DNA from: Sphingobacterium sp. SRCM116780
GTDB lineage: Bacteria; Bacteroidota; Bacteroidia; Sphingobacteriales; Sphingobacteriaceae
Reading direction: 5' to 3'
Length of the DNA stretch: 64,000 nt
Assembly (NCBI RefSeq): GCF_021442025.1
Contig: NZ_CP090446.1
Span: forward strand, 1,984,001-2,048,000
This document shows, one piece after another, positions 47,374 to 56,477 of the stretch. The notes beneath the pieces are model-generated. The model had not been told where the DNA came from. It ran no database searches and was given only the letters and a program-made list of their open reading frames with translations. Numbering within the stretch: position 1 is the stretch's first letter; every line of letters starts with the position of its first letter. The translations under genes and the position numbers were made by a program.

Positions 47374-47976
47374 ATGACGGACCATATCCCATTTCTATCT
47401 TATATCATAAGCGCTTGTATTGGTATAGGTCTGGCTGCAGCGACAGGATTTCGGGTATTTCTACCGATCTTCATCATCAGTTTGTCCAGTTATTTCAATT
47501 GGATACCAATAGCCGAAAACTGGGAATGGTTAGCAAGTCTACCCACATTGATTATCAGTGCTGTAGCGATGTTAATTGAAGTATTAAGCTTTTATATCCC
47601 TTTTTTGGATAATGTCCTTGACAGTATTTCTATCCCGTTGGCAACGATTGCTGGATCCGCATTGTTTGCCCTCCAATTTACCGACATGCAAGATATACCC
47701 CAGTGGGCTTTATCAATAATTGCTGGAGGAGGAACGGCAGCACTTATCGGAACAAGTTTCGCAGGCACACGTGCAGCTTCATCCGCTACTACTGGAGGAT
47801 TAGGGAATCCCGTTGTTTCTACAGTAGAAACGACAGGTTCTATTGTGATGACGATCTTAACGATAATAGCTCCAATTTTAGCGCTGGTAGTTGTTATCTT
47901 AATCGTTTGGCTTATTTTACGTTATGGTAAAAAATTGTGGAATAGGCTATTCATGAAGAAGAAGTCTATTGCATAA
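47374..47976 (+). CDS. DUF4126 membrane protein
   Basis: A 200-residue integral membrane protein. ATG at 47374 (MTDHIPFLSYIISACIGIGLAAATGFRVFLP) is used; the earlier in-frame ATG at 47299 is inside the upstream gene. ATGFRVFLPIFI, DNVLDSISIPLATIAGSALFAL, GGGTAALIGTSFAGTRAASSATTGGLGNP and two further helices fit DUF4126. Function unknown. It is co-transcribed with the RDD gene; a bidirectional terminator follows. Confidence 0.82.
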   Translation: MTDHIPFLSYIISACIGIGLAAATGFRVFLPIFIISLSSYFNWIPIAENWEWLASLPTLIISAVAMLIEVLSFYIPFLDNVLDSISIPLATIAGSALFALQFTDMQDIPQWALSIIAGGGTAALIGTSFAGTRAASSATTGGLGNPVVSTVETTGSIVMTILTIIAPILALVVVILIVWLILRYGKKLWNRLFMKKKSIA

Positions 47977-47977
47977 A

Positions 47978-48007
47978 AAAAGGTTACAATTCTTTTTGTA
48001 ACCTTTT
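47978..48007. terminator. Bidirectional terminator, DUF4126 and PUR genes
   Basis: Arms AAAAGGTTACA (47978-47988) and TGTAACCTTTT (47997-48007), with A-runs and T-runs outside, between convergent genes. Confidence 0.75.
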
Positions 48008-48026
48008 CTTTAAATTCGTCCATATG

Positions 48027-48356
48027 CTAGAAAGAAAAATCATCTTTCGAGCTTTCAGCCGCATATGTTGTATCATCAAAATTAGGTTCGTAACGTTTTT
48101 CTACTACTTCCTGATTAGATTTAATATATTCAACCACATCAGTTAAACCTTCAGCAAATTTTTCAAAATCTTCTTTATATAAGAATATTTTGTGTTTAAT
48201 AAACTGTCCGTCTTCAAAACGTTTCTTACTTTCAGTGATGGTAATGTAATAATCATTAGATCGTGTAGCCTTTACATCAAAAAAATAAGTACGTTTACCG
48301 GCTCTCACCTTTTTTGAAAAAACCTCTTCGCGCTCTTTGTTCTCAAAATCTCCCAT
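48027..48356 (-). CDS. PUR-family nucleic-acid-binding protein (DUF3276)
   Basis: A 109-residue protein. EREEVFSKKVRAGKRTYFFDVKATRSNDYYITITESKK is the PUR-repeat strand-strand-helix start; FIKHKIFLYKEDFEKFAEGLTDVVEYI ends the domain. An acidic, disordered tail (NFDDTTYAAESSKDDFSF) follows. The Bacteroidetes PUR-like proteins resemble PUR-alpha and bind single-stranded DNA or RNA; the exact target is not established. Monocistronic, converging on the DUF4126 terminator. Confidence 0.88.
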   Translation of the reverse strand: MGDFENKEREEVFSKKVRAGKRTYFFDVKATRSNDYYITITESKKRFEDGQFIKHKIFLYKEDFEKFAEGLTDVVEYIKSNQEVVEKRYEPNFDDTTYAAESSKDDFSF

Positions 48357-48465
48357 TGGTTATTATTTAAGTTTAAGTAATCTTAATCTGTGATAAATAT
48401 ATAATATTTAGCATGAAACTTCCAAATATTATTCAAAAAAAATAAAATAAAATATACGATAACAT

Positions 48466-48546
48466 ACTGGTAAAGTTCCTATCTTTTATTTTTTAACGAC
48501 AAATCATCGGTAAAAACTGGTAATGATATTTTTTCACCGATGATTT
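48466..48546 (+). promoter_or_regulatory. Candidate operator ahead of the LiaF/LytS operon
   Basis: ACTGGTAA occurs twice in direct orientation (48466-48473 and 48516-48523). A perfect inverted repeat, AAATCATCGGT (48501-48511) and ACCGATGATTT (48536-48546), encloses the second copy. GGTAAA/TTTACC words recur around it. A TATCTTTG -7 box lies at 48613-48620, 20 bases before the first ATG. Confidence 0.4.
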
Positions 48547-48639
48547 TATTACATTTACCGAATAATTTAGTTTAATTACCTATTTCAACTACTCAAGATC
48601 GCGTAACCAATATATCTTTGAGGTATAAATTTAAAAGTC

Positions 48640-49539
48640 ATGGAAAAAGAACCATTCATACCAAAAAGTAACAACAGTAAAAATATCATTGGAGGTATAA
48701 TCATACTCATTGGTATACTATTTTTATTAAAAAACCTAAACATAGACTATCTCTTTCCATCATGGATGTTTGGATGGTATATGATTTTGATTATTGTCGG
48801 TTTAGTGATCGGGATTAATTCTCAATTTCAAAAAAAATCTTCCATAATTTTAATTGCTCTGGGCTTAGCATTTCTTGCGAGAGAGATTATGCATACAGAT
48901 TTTGGAGGAATTATATTTCCAATATTGATTATTGGCGTTGGAGCATACTTTATCATTGGTCGTAAAAAAGGATTACCTGAGATCCCTCCTATGCCCAATA
49001 ATCCGAACAACCCTCCAAAACAACCCTCAGATTTTGATTGGGACAAAAGGGTTGTTGATCCCAACACAGAAAATAATTCGTTAATTGTTGACAACAATAT
49101 AACGAATGAAACAACAATAAGTAATGAGCCAACAAGTCAAGGTCTGCCTAACGAGCAGACCTTTGGAGCTCAAAATTATGCAAATACTGATAATAGTTTT
49201 GAAGATGTTTTGAATGTTAATTCCATTTTTGCAAGTCTAAAAAAACTGATTCTATCCAAAAATTTCAGAGGAGGTAATATTGCTTGTATGTTTGGTAGTG
49301 TATCCATAGACTTAACACAGGCAGATATAACCGATACGGCTGTAATTGATGCATTTCAGATGTTTGGAAGTGCTAAAATAATTGTACCTGCAAATTGGAC
49401 TATTTATACCAATGTATCTTCTGTATTTGGAGATGTTGATGATCGTCGATTCCATGTAGGATTAACAAGAGATCCCAATAAAAAACTTTACATTACCGGT
49501 ACTTGTCTTTTTGGAAATTTGACTATTAGAAATGTCTAA
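48640..49539 (+). CDS. LiaF/LiaI-like envelope-stress membrane protein
   Basis: A 299-residue protein. Four membrane segments open it (NIIGGIIILIGILFLLKNL, YMILIIVGLVIGINSQF, SSIILIALGLAFLARE, IIFPILIIGVGAYFII) as in the LiaF/toast-rack N-terminus, followed by a Asn/Pro-rich linker (about 115-195). The C-terminal part (FRGGNIACMFGSVSIDLTQADI, VIDAFQMFGSAKIIVPANWTI, VSSVFGDVDDRRF) is the LiaF-type 'cell wall-active antibiotics response' beta-helix-like domain. It is followed four bases later by a LytS kinase and its LytTR regulator, so it is likely a sensor or inhibitor in that circuit. Confidence 0.8.
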   Translation: MEKEPFIPKSNNSKNIIGGIIILIGILFLLKNLNIDYLFPSWMFGWYMILIIVGLVIGINSQFQKKSSIILIALGLAFLAREIMHTDFGGIIFPILIIGVGAYFIIGRKKGLPEIPPMPNNPNNPPKQPSDFDWDKRVVDPNTENNSLIVDNNITNETTISNEPTSQGLPNEQTFGAQNYANTDNSFEDVLNVNSIFASLKKLILSKNFRGGNIACMFGSVSIDLTQADITDTAVIDAFQMFGSAKIIVPANWTIYTNVSSVFGDVDDRRFHVGLTRDPNKKLYITGTCLFGNLTIRNV

Positions 49540-49542
49540 ATC

Positions 49543-50586
49543 ATGAAGGATAAGATTTTATTGCAAAATAAAAATAAGCTCATTCTAATCATTTGTTTAA
49601 GTATACTAATTGGCTATTTTGTTATACAATATGCATTGATGTATCGCTCTGGTTTTCCAAGCGACATTACTATTAAAGACTGTATCATCAATAGTCTTGT
49701 GATGATGCTTTGTTGTTATGCCTTATCAACGACACTAAATTATTACATTCCGAAACCCAATCAAATCTGGAAAGTGCTTATTATTGGGTTAATCATGAGC
49801 GGTATAAGCATCATCGCGAGTCGTTTAGTCATTCAATATTATCTTCCTCTAGAACATTTGAAGATATATGATCTGATCATTCCTTTTCGTTTCATTACCA
49901 ATTTTCTTATCCTCACCTCTGTTGCCATTTTTATTATTATTTGGAATATTCAAGAGGAACACATTACAAATATTAAAAGAAAACAAGATTCGGAAAACCA
50001 ATTGCGAGAAGCAGAGTTATATAATCTGAGACAGCAATTACAACCACATTTCTTATTCAACAGTCTCAATTCAATTATTGCGCTGATTGGCCCTAAACCC
50101 TCAGAAGCTCGAAACATGACTTTTCAGCTATCTGATTTTCTACGAGGAACACTCCGAAAGGAAAACAATCAATTAATTGTTCTGCAAGAAGAGTTAAACC
50201 ATCTGGAATTGTACTTAGATATTGAAAAAGTAAGATTTGGACATCGTCTCAGTGTTCATATCAAACATGATACGGATGTATTAACAGCTAAAATACCTGC
50301 CATGATCTTACAACCTTTGGTAGAGAATGCCATTAAACATGGCTTGTACAATGTAACAGAAGATGTTACGATTTCTATAAAATGCTTTTTCGAAAACAAA
50401 ACTTTATGTGTTGTCATTGAAAATCCCTTTGATCCAAACGAATCTATGCAATCAAAAGGTACTGGATTTGGTTTGACCAGTATTCAAAGGCGTTTATTTC
50501 TTCTTTTCGGAAGAAATGATCTCTTACTGACCCATAGTGAAAACAATATATTTACCAGTAGTATCAAAATTCCTCAATATGATTAA
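49543..50586 (+). CDS. LytS/His_kinase-family sensor kinase
   Basis: A 347-residue sensor with four N-terminal membrane helices (to about 145). The kinase core has LQQLQPHFLFNSLNSIIALI (the phospho-accepting His), then MILQPLVENAIKHGL (N box) and GTGFGLTSIQRRLFLLFG (G box) of the LytS type. No extracellular sensor domain is evident, so it probably senses through the membrane or the LiaF-like neighbour. Overlaps the response regulator by 8 bases; four bases after the LiaF-like gene. Confidence 0.9.
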   Translation: MKDKILLQNKNKLILIICLSILIGYFVIQYALMYRSGFPSDITIKDCIINSLVMMLCCYALSTTLNYYIPKPNQIWKVLIIGLIMSGISIIASRLVIQYYLPLEHLKIYDLIIPFRFITNFLILTSVAIFIIIWNIQEEHITNIKRKQDSENQLREAELYNLRQQLQPHFLFNSLNSIIALIGPKPSEARNMTFQLSDFLRGTLRKENNQLIVLQEELNHLELYLDIEKVRFGHRLSVHIKHDTDVLTAKIPAMILQPLVENAIKHGLYNVTEDVTISIKCFFENKTLCVVIENPFDPNESMQSKGTGFGLTSIQRRLFLLFGRNDLLLTHSENNIFTSSIKIPQYD

Positions 50587-51319
50587 AGTGATCCTCATTG
50601 ATGATGAACCGTTGGCACGTTCCATCCTCGTAGAATATTTAAGCCAAGATCCTTCAGTGTCTATCGTTGCAGAATGTGGTGATGGATTTGAAGGTGTAAA
50701 AGCCATCCAACAACATCAACCTGATTTATTATTTCTAGATGTTCAGATGCCTAAATTAACAGGATTTGAAATGCTTGAATTGATAGAAAATCCTCCTCCA
50801 GTTATTTTCACAACCGCTTTTGATGACTATGCACTTAAGGCTTTCGAAAAAAATGCGATTGATTATTTGATGAAACCAATTTCTCCAAATCGATTTAAAC
50901 AGGCTTTAGAAAAATTTAAATTAAACTTTGCTAAACCTGTTCCCGCTCCAACACCAAATTATGAAGCAGTCATTCATCAAGAAGAATCAAAATTAGATCG
51001 TATTGTTGTCAAAACAGGTACTCAAATTAAAATCATACCTGTTCCTCAAATCAAATATCTGGAAGCTTATGACGATTATGTAAAAATTCATACTGCAGAT
51101 GGTGTCTTTCTAAAAAATAAAACAATGGCATTTTTTGAAAAACACTTGGACGACCGTGCATTTGTTAGGATACACCGCTCTTTTATTATCAAAATCGATC
51201 AATTGGCAAAAATAGAACCTTGGGAAAAAGATAGTTTTATTGCCGCTCTGATCACTGGTGAAAAACTAAATATCAGCAAATCTGGATATACACGCCTAAA
51301 ACAAATCATTGGCATATAA
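50579..51319 (+). CDS. LytTR-family response regulator
   Basis: A 246-residue regulator starting at ATG 50579 (MIKVILIDDEPLARSILVEYL); an in-frame ATG at 50537 lies inside the kinase gene. The receiver domain has the acidic pair D8-D9, the phospho-Asp in LLFLDVQMPKL and K in YLMKPI. Residues about 140-245 are a LytTR DNA-binding domain (YLEAYDDYVKIHTADGVFLKNKTM, FVRIHRSFIIKI). It pairs with the LytS kinase; the operator-like repeats at 48466-48546 are a possible autoregulatory site. Confidence 0.92.
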   Translation: MIKVILIDDEPLARSILVEYLSQDPSVSIVAECGDGFEGVKAIQQHQPDLLFLDVQMPKLTGFEMLELIENPPPVIFTTAFDDYALKAFEKNAIDYLMKPISPNRFKQALEKFKLNFAKPVPAPTPNYEAVIHQEESKLDRIVVKTGTQIKIIPVPQIKYLEAYDDYVKIHTADGVFLKNKTMAFFEKHLDDRAFVRIHRSFIIKIDQLAKIEPWEKDSFIAALITGEKLNISKSGYTRLKQIIGI

Positions 51320-51355
51320 ATAAAGTTTATGTAGATTTGTAATAGTATATTCATT

Positions 51356-52786
51356 ATGAAAAAAATTATTACTGCACTTTTATTCAGTAGTTCATTATCT
51401 GCTGTCGCTCAAAATTCTACACAAGAACAGATCAACCATACGTTCTATAACAAAATAGAGTTTTTTATTAATTCACAAAAGACAGATTCCATTTATAATT
51501 TGGCGAATGAAGGATTTAAAAAAGCGGTGCCTTATTCTTCTTTGAAAAATCTATTGGAAACTGAAATCTATCCATTAGGAAGAATTCAACATGTTGAAAA
51601 ATTGAATTTCAACAATGGTGTTACTCAATATCTCGTAGACTTTACAGATAAATCGTTCACAGTACCTTTTGGTGTGGATAGCACCATGCATTACCATACT
51701 TTAGGTTTCCAACCTTATGCCAAACCAGTAGCAGATAAACAAGAGCCTGTCATGACAAGCACTGTTGTCGGGAATAAAATGGATTTTTTTATTGATTCGA
51801 TAGCAAATGAATATAGCAAAAAAGGAAATACACAATCATTAACGATAGGTGTTATTCAGAATGAACAACTCAGCACTTATTTCTATGGAGAAACAGAAAA
51901 GGGAAATAAAATCTTACCTACTTCGACAACATTATATGAATTAGGGTCGTTATCAAAAATTTTCACCGCTACTCTTCTCGCCAATCTTGTTGAAAATGGT
52001 ACAGTTAAATTGGATCAATCCATCACAGATTTTTTACCTGATACCTTAAAAGCAAACCCAAATTTAAAGGCAATAACCTTCAAAAATTTAGCCAATCATA
52101 CTTCAGGATTACCTCGATTGCCTAATAATTTTGAAAAAATAAAAGGATACGACGCAAATAATCCATATAAAGGATACGATAGAAAGTACTTATATCAATA
52201 TTTATCTACTTTCAAATCGGACAGTACCGCTGGAGAAAAATATGAATATAGCAATTTAGGTTATGCTGTATTGGGAGATATTTTGACAACGATCTATAAG
52301 AGGAACTACAATACAACTATTCAAGAGATCATTGCAAAACCATTAGGTTTAACTGCCACATCAGATGTCATAAACCCAAAAACGCAGTATCTGTCAAAAG
52401 TTTATAATGCAAAGGGCGATGAAACCAAATCATGGGATTTTCTTTCCTTTAGTGCAGCCAGAGGTTTAAAATCGAATGTGACAGATTTACTTACTTTTGC
52501 TAAAGCGCAATTTAAGATGCCAGAAACACCCTTAGAAAATGCGATGGCTTTAACCCGACAGTTCACTTATTTCCTACCTCCAAATACAGATATTGGACTG
52601 GCTTGGCATATGGATTTAATCGACGACATCACCTACTGTTATCATACAGGAGGTACTGCAGGAAGCAGTTCTTACATTGCTATTGCTCCTGATAAAAAAA
52701 CTGCAGTTGTATTACTTTCAAATGCAGCAGAATCTGTCGAAAAAACAGGAGTTTCCATTTTTAACTTCCTTCTTTCTCAAAAATAA
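51356..52786 (+). CDS. Secreted serine beta-lactamase-like hydrolase with N-terminal DUF3887-like domain
   Basis: A 476-residue protein with a signal peptide (MKKIITALLFSSSLSAVA). Residues about 22-110 form a small alpha/beta domain resembling DUF3887. The rest is the class C beta-lactamase/DD-peptidase fold: LYELGSLSKIFTATLLANL holds SxxK, YEYSNLGYAVLGDIL holds the Tyr, and YHTGGTAGSSSYI holds the H-T-G motif. Probably a peptidase or esterase on cell wall or peptides rather than a resistance enzyme. It begins 36 bases after the LytTR gene on the same strand and may belong to that regulon. Confidence 0.85.
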   Translation: MKKIITALLFSSSLSAVAQNSTQEQINHTFYNKIEFFINSQKTDSIYNLANEGFKKAVPYSSLKNLLETEIYPLGRIQHVEKLNFNNGVTQYLVDFTDKSFTVPFGVDSTMHYHTLGFQPYAKPVADKQEPVMTSTVVGNKMDFFIDSIANEYSKKGNTQSLTIGVIQNEQLSTYFYGETEKGNKILPTSTTLYELGSLSKIFTATLLANLVENGTVKLDQSITDFLPDTLKANPNLKAITFKNLANHTSGLPRLPNNFEKIKGYDANNPYKGYDRKYLYQYLSTFKSDSTAGEKYEYSNLGYAVLGDILTTIYKRNYNTTIQEIIAKPLGLTATSDVINPKTQYLSKVYNAKGDETKSWDFLSFSAARGLKSNVTDLLTFAKAQFKMPETPLENAMALTRQFTYFLPPNTDIGLAWHMDLIDDITYCYHTGGTAGSSSYIAIAPDKKTAVVLLSNAAESVEKTGVSIFNFLLSQK

Positions 52787-52814
52787 AAGAAAAATTAGGC
52801 ACAAAGACATAAGG

Positions 52815-52836
52815 GGTTATACGTAAAAGTATAACC
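52815..52836 (+). terminator. Terminator of the serine hydrolase gene
   Basis: Arms GGTTATAC (52815-52822) and GTATAACC (52829-52836), loop GTAAAA, followed by a T-run. Confidence 0.7.
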
Positions 52837-53041
52837 TCTATTTTTTTCACTATTTATGCTGTAAAAATTTCACAAGATAGAAGAATACATGCTTACTCAC
52901 ATCGCGCTTATGCATACCTGATCATGCTACCGGTCTAAATGATTTACCGATCTATATGTATTGTCATTATATTGCGTATACAAGCAAATTTAGTTAAGTT
53001 TGATAGGAAAGTACAATTGAATAACAGGATAGATTAAGATC

Positions 53042-54019
53042 ATGAAAGTTTTTATCACTAGAAAAATACCACAAAAAGGAATTGAAAGTTTAAGGGCAGC
53101 TGGTTTTGATATTACCTACCGCACTGATCCAGGGAATATTAGTCAAACCGATTTAATTCAGAAATGCCAACAGGTAGATTGTTTACTTGCCGCAGGACAT
53201 AACCTCTTGGATAAAAACTTTTTTGAAGCATGCCCTCATCTAAAAGCGATCGCCCTGATGAGTGCTGGATATGACAGTGTAGATCTGGATGAAGCTACTA
53301 AACATGGAATACCGGTCAGTAATATAACTGATGTATTGTCCAATGCAACAGCAGACATTGCTTTTTTGTTGCTATTATCGGTATCTAGGAAAGCTTTTTA
53401 TATGCATAAAAAAATTCTAAATGATGAATGGAAAGATTTTGAGTTAACCGAAAATTTAGGAATTGAGTTGAATGGAAAGACCTTAGGGATCTTCGGATTA
53501 GGAAGAATTGGACTGGAGCTTGCCAAGAAAGCAAAATATGCTTATAATATGGACATTATCTACTATAATAGGCATCCTAATGAAATTGCAAAACGTATTT
53601 TAGATGCGGAGTATGTAAATTATGATGAATTGTTGACGCGCAGTGATGTTTTATCTGTACATGCTAACCTTTCTCTAGAGACAAAGGAAAAATTCAACAA
53701 GGAAGCGTTCAAAAGAATGAAAAATACCGCTATTTTCATCAATACAGCGAGAGGTGGATTACACCAAGAACAAGATCTATATGAAGCTTTGACAACGGGA
53801 GAAATATGGGGTGCAGGGCTTGATGTTACAAACCCGGAACCGATGTCTTTTCAAAATCCTTTGCTAAACTTACCTAATGTTGCTGTATTGCCACACATTG
53901 GATCAGCAACAGAACAGGCACGAGATAATATGGCATTGATGGCAGCAAATAATTTAATTGCATTTTCCAATCAAGTTAAAATGCCGCAAATATTGAATCT
54001 GGAGGTCTATCAAAAATGA
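53042..54019 (+). CDS. 2-hydroxyacid dehydrogenase (glyoxylate/glycerate type)
   Basis: A 325-residue D-2-hydroxyacid dehydrogenase. VFITRKIPQKGIESL is a GhrB/glycerate-dehydrogenase start; LMSAGYDSVDLDEATKHGIPVSN, GIFGLGRIGLELAKKAKY, INTARGGLHQEQDLYEAL and LPHIGSATEQARDNMA contain the NAD-binding loop and catalytic Arg, Glu and His. Glyoxylate, hydroxypyruvate and glycerate are likely substrates. The stop TGA is shared with the start of a small 47-residue gene (ATGA). Confidence 0.88.
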   Translation: MKVFITRKIPQKGIESLRAAGFDITYRTDPGNISQTDLIQKCQQVDCLLAAGHNLLDKNFFEACPHLKAIALMSAGYDSVDLDEATKHGIPVSNITDVLSNATADIAFLLLLSVSRKAFYMHKKILNDEWKDFELTENLGIELNGKTLGIFGLGRIGLELAKKAKYAYNMDIIYYNRHPNEIAKRILDAEYVNYDELLTRSDVLSVHANLSLETKEKFNKEAFKRMKNTAIFINTARGGLHQEQDLYEALTTGEIWGAGLDVTNPEPMSFQNPLLNLPNVAVLPHIGSATEQARDNMALMAANNLIAFSNQVKMPQILNLEVYQK

Positions 54020-54159
54020 AAAATATTTATAAACTACTCAACAAGATCAATAAATTGATCTTACCGAAATATGCGAAGAAAGACCCTTCAACGTTAACAA
54101 AGTATCAACAAGCAATTGTTGCTTATCGATACTTTGTTTTAATCCGTTCTTTAGATTAA
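54016..54159 (+). CDS. 47-residue basic small protein coupled to the hydroxyacid dehydrogenase
   Basis: Starts with ATG in the ATGA overlap at 54016 and ends with TAA at 54157-54159. The sequence is MKNIYKLLNKINKLILPK...KYQQAIVAYRYFVLIRSLD: two amphipathic basic helices around a Pro/Lys-rich turn. Similar short basic proteins are encoded in this place in other Sphingobacteriaceae, to my recollection, but I cannot name a family. Its stop overlaps that of the convergent MscS gene by four bases. Function unknown; the coupling argues it is translated. Confidence 0.65.
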   Translation: MKNIYKLLNKINKLILPKYAKKDPSTLTKYQQAIVAYRYFVLIRSLD

Positions 54160-55007
54160 GATTTCATAATGCGATCAATACCACCATTTTGATCACTTAC
54201 GATACGCATTTCTGTTTGTGGGTAAGCAGCCCCTATCTGCTGTTTATCCAACGCATTTCTAATGGCCTCTTGATTTTCATTATTTGCAGACGCAAAATCT
54301 TCTTTTTTAGTCCATGCACGAACAGTTAATCGAACAGCACTATCTCCCAAATCTTTAACGAATACCTCTATCGCTGGTGTTTTCAAAATACGGGGATCAC
54401 TATTTAATACATTCATAATGGCTTCACGTGCCTCTTTAATATTAGCATCATAAGATATACCAATTGTATATTCAAAACGTCTGTTGACGATTTTAGTATA
54501 ATTATGGATGATTGAGTTTGCTAATGGTCCATTTGGACTAAAAACGCGAATCCCGTCACCACCAATTAACGTAGTATATAAAATATCTATTCTTTCAACT
54601 GTCCCCGAAGTCCCATTATTACTCGAAATAACATCTCCAACTTCAAAAGGCCTAAACAACAGAATCAACACTCCTCCAGCAAAGTTGCTTAAACTCCCCT
54701 GTAATGCTAAACCTGCAGCTAATCCAAATGCTGATAAAGCAGCAATGAAAGAAGTTGTTTCAATTCCCATTGTGCTCGCCGCAGTGAGAAACAATAAGGC
54801 ATAAAGCACAATTCTGACAATACTTAAGACAAATGAGCGTATGGATAAATCAATATTCCGTTTTTCAAATCTTTTACGCATAAGGTTTAGTAAGAATTTG
54901 ACAACGAAACGTCCGATAATTAAAATAATGATTCCCGTAATAATACTCGGGGTTTTTAAGATCACGACATCTAACAATTTTTCTACACTTGATTCCAATT
55001 TATTCAT
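54156..55007 (-). CDS. MscS-family mechanosensitive ion channel
   Basis: A 283-residue channel. Three membrane helices occupy about residues 18-110; the pore helix SAFGLAAGLALQGSLSNFAGGVLILLFRPFEVGDVI (about 90-125) has the Gly/Ala pattern of MscS TM3. The beta domain (GTVERIDILYTTLIGGDGIRVFSPNGPLANSIIHNYT) and C-terminal vestibule follow. Releases osmolytes at hypo-osmotic shock. It converges with the 47-residue gene; no other partner. Confidence 0.92.
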   Translation of the reverse strand: MNKLESSVEKLLDVVILKTPSIITGIIILIIGRFVVKFLLNLMRKRFEKRNIDLSIRSFVLSIVRIVLYALLFLTAASTMGIETTSFIAALSAFGLAAGLALQGSLSNFAGGVLILLFRPFEVGDVISSNNGTSGTVERIDILYTTLIGGDGIRVFSPNGPLANSIIHNYTKIVNRRFEYTIGISYDANIKEAREAIMNVLNSDPRILKTPAIEVFVKDLGDSAVRLTVRAWTKKEDFASANNENQEAIRNALDKQQIGAAYPQTEMRIVSDQNGGIDRIMKS

Positions 55008-55132
55008 TTCTTAATGCTTTTTAATTTGCGCCAAATATAGTAATCATGACAATAAGAGACAATAAAATATTATTTCGTTGAAAAACACCACAAAATCAAT
55101 AAACAAACCAGTAAAACAACTTCAATTAACAG

Positions 55133-55140
55133 TAAATTTG
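55133..55140 (+). promoter_or_regulatory. -7 box four bases before the AraC start
   Basis: TAAATTTG followed by TACT then ATG at 55145; matches TAnnTTTG exactly. If used, the transcript starts at or next to the ATG. No -33 TTG is obvious. Confidence 0.4.
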
Positions 55141-55144
55141 TACT

Positions 55145-56014
55145 ATGACAAATAAAAATACCATACCTGTCTTAGATAATTGTAGCATTAACAATGATTC
55201 CAATAGCTTATTGCTTGTCGAGCATCTGGAGCATTATATACAAGTGCATCACAATATGGTATTTCCTCATAAACATAATTTTTATCATTTTGTATTATTT
55301 ACGCAGGGATCAGGTAGTCATTTAATTGATTTTGAAAAATATGAAATTGAAGATTATCAAATTTATTTTATGGCACCAGGACAGGTTCATACCTGGAATT
55401 TTAAAGGAGACGAAGCAGGATATGTAGTAAATTTTAATCAAGAATATTTTCAATCTTTTTTACTGCGTACAGATTATCTCAATCGCTTTTCCTTTTTAAG
55501 TGGTCAAAATGATCAGCTCGTTTTTACGATACCAGAAGCACATCGGGAGCAGGCAATTAAAATTTTTGAAACATTATATGAAACAAGTAAAGATCTTAGT
55601 GCAACAGACTTGATACGTGTAAGTTTATTACAACTTTTGCTTTGGATAGAATCTTGGCATGGAACAAAATTAGAGAAATCCAATAACCCTTATAATTATA
55701 CTATTTTTCATAATTATCAGCAATTGGTAGAGAAAAACTTCAAAGAAAACAGGTTACCAAAAACGTATGCAGAACAGTTATTTATTACTCCCAATCATTT
55801 GAATGCGATATGCAAATCTTATATAGGCAGTTCTGCTGGGGAAATTATTAGAGAAAGGATCTTATTGGAAGCAAAAAGATTATTGATCAATAAAAGCTTG
55901 AATATAAATGAAATAGCAGTTGAATTGAATTTTAATGACAACTCTTACTTCACTAAATTTTTTAAAAAAGCAACGGGTTTGACACCCGATGAATTTAGAA
56001 AAAACAACAGTTAG
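55145..56014 (+). CDS. AraC family transcriptional regulator
   Basis: A 289-residue regulator. An N-terminal cupin-like sensor (VHHNMVFPHKHNFYHFVLFTQGSGSHLIDFEKYEIEDYQIYFMAPGQVHTW, about residues 35-90) precedes the AraC double HTH (LPKTYAEQLFITPNHLNAICKSYIGSSAGEII and LNINEIAVELNFNDNSYFTKFFKKATGLTPDEFRK). Its stop is two bases ahead of the DUF983 gene on the same strand. A consensus -7 box ends four bases before the ATG, so translation may be leaderless. Ligand unknown. Confidence 0.88.
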   Translation: MTNKNTIPVLDNCSINNDSNSLLLVEHLEHYIQVHHNMVFPHKHNFYHFVLFTQGSGSHLIDFEKYEIEDYQIYFMAPGQVHTWNFKGDEAGYVVNFNQEYFQSFLLRTDYLNRFSFLSGQNDQLVFTIPEAHREQAIKIFETLYETSKDLSATDLIRVSLLQLLLWIESWHGTKLEKSNNPYNYTIFHNYQQLVEKNFKENRLPKTYAEQLFITPNHLNAICKSYIGSSAGEIIRERILLEAKRLLINKSLNINEIAVELNFNDNSYFTKFFKKATGLTPDEFRKNNS

Positions 56015-56016
56015 CT

Positions 56017-56451
56017 ATGGAAAAACAAGAAAATACGTACGAATTATCCGAATTTAAATCGGCTTGTGAAGCGCGATGCCCACGCTGTAGAAAAGGAAAA
56101 ATATTTACAGGAAGTACTTATGGGCTCAAGACTCAAAAAATGAATACACATTGCGATTATTGTGGATTGCGATATGAACGCGAACCAGGATATTTTTATG
56201 TTGCCATGTTTGTTAGTTATGCATTTACAGTAGCCGAAATGGTTTCATCTTGCCTACTAGCATACCTCATAACAGGTAATGACAATTCGTTTTGGCTGTA
56301 TGCAACGGTCGCATTAATGACCGTACTCGTATTAACACCTTTCAATTATCGTTATTCTCGAGTAGTACTCATGTATTGGTTAAGTCCTGGATTAAATTAT
56401 GTGCCAAACATCAAAAAGAAAGAAATCAATTCTGCGGGACAGACGCTATAA
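56017..56451 (+). CDS. DUF983 family membrane protein
   Basis: A 144-residue protein. ACEARCPRCRKGKIFTG and HCDYCGLRYEREPGYFYVAMFVSYAF form the zinc-finger-like start and conserved CPRCxxGxxF...C..C.xxFxxDPG-type motif of DUF983, followed by three membrane helices (MVSSCLLAYLI, WLYATVALMTVLVLTPF, VVLMYWLSPG). Function unknown. It lies two bases after the AraC gene and 26 bases before the cysteine desulfurase gene, so these are probably one transcript. Confidence 0.88.
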   Translation: MEKQENTYELSEFKSACEARCPRCRKGKIFTGSTYGLKTQKMNTHCDYCGLRYEREPGYFYVAMFVSYAFTVAEMVSSCLLAYLITGNDNSFWLYATVALMTVLVLTPFNYRYSRVVLMYWLSPGLNYVPNIKKKEINSAGQTL

Positions 56452-56477
56452 ACAAGATAATTTCTACCTTTATACTT

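Noticed and set aside
56292..56477. Longer start for the cysteine desulfurase
   Set aside because: The extension overlaps the DUF983 gene and shows no resemblance to the desulfurase N-terminus.
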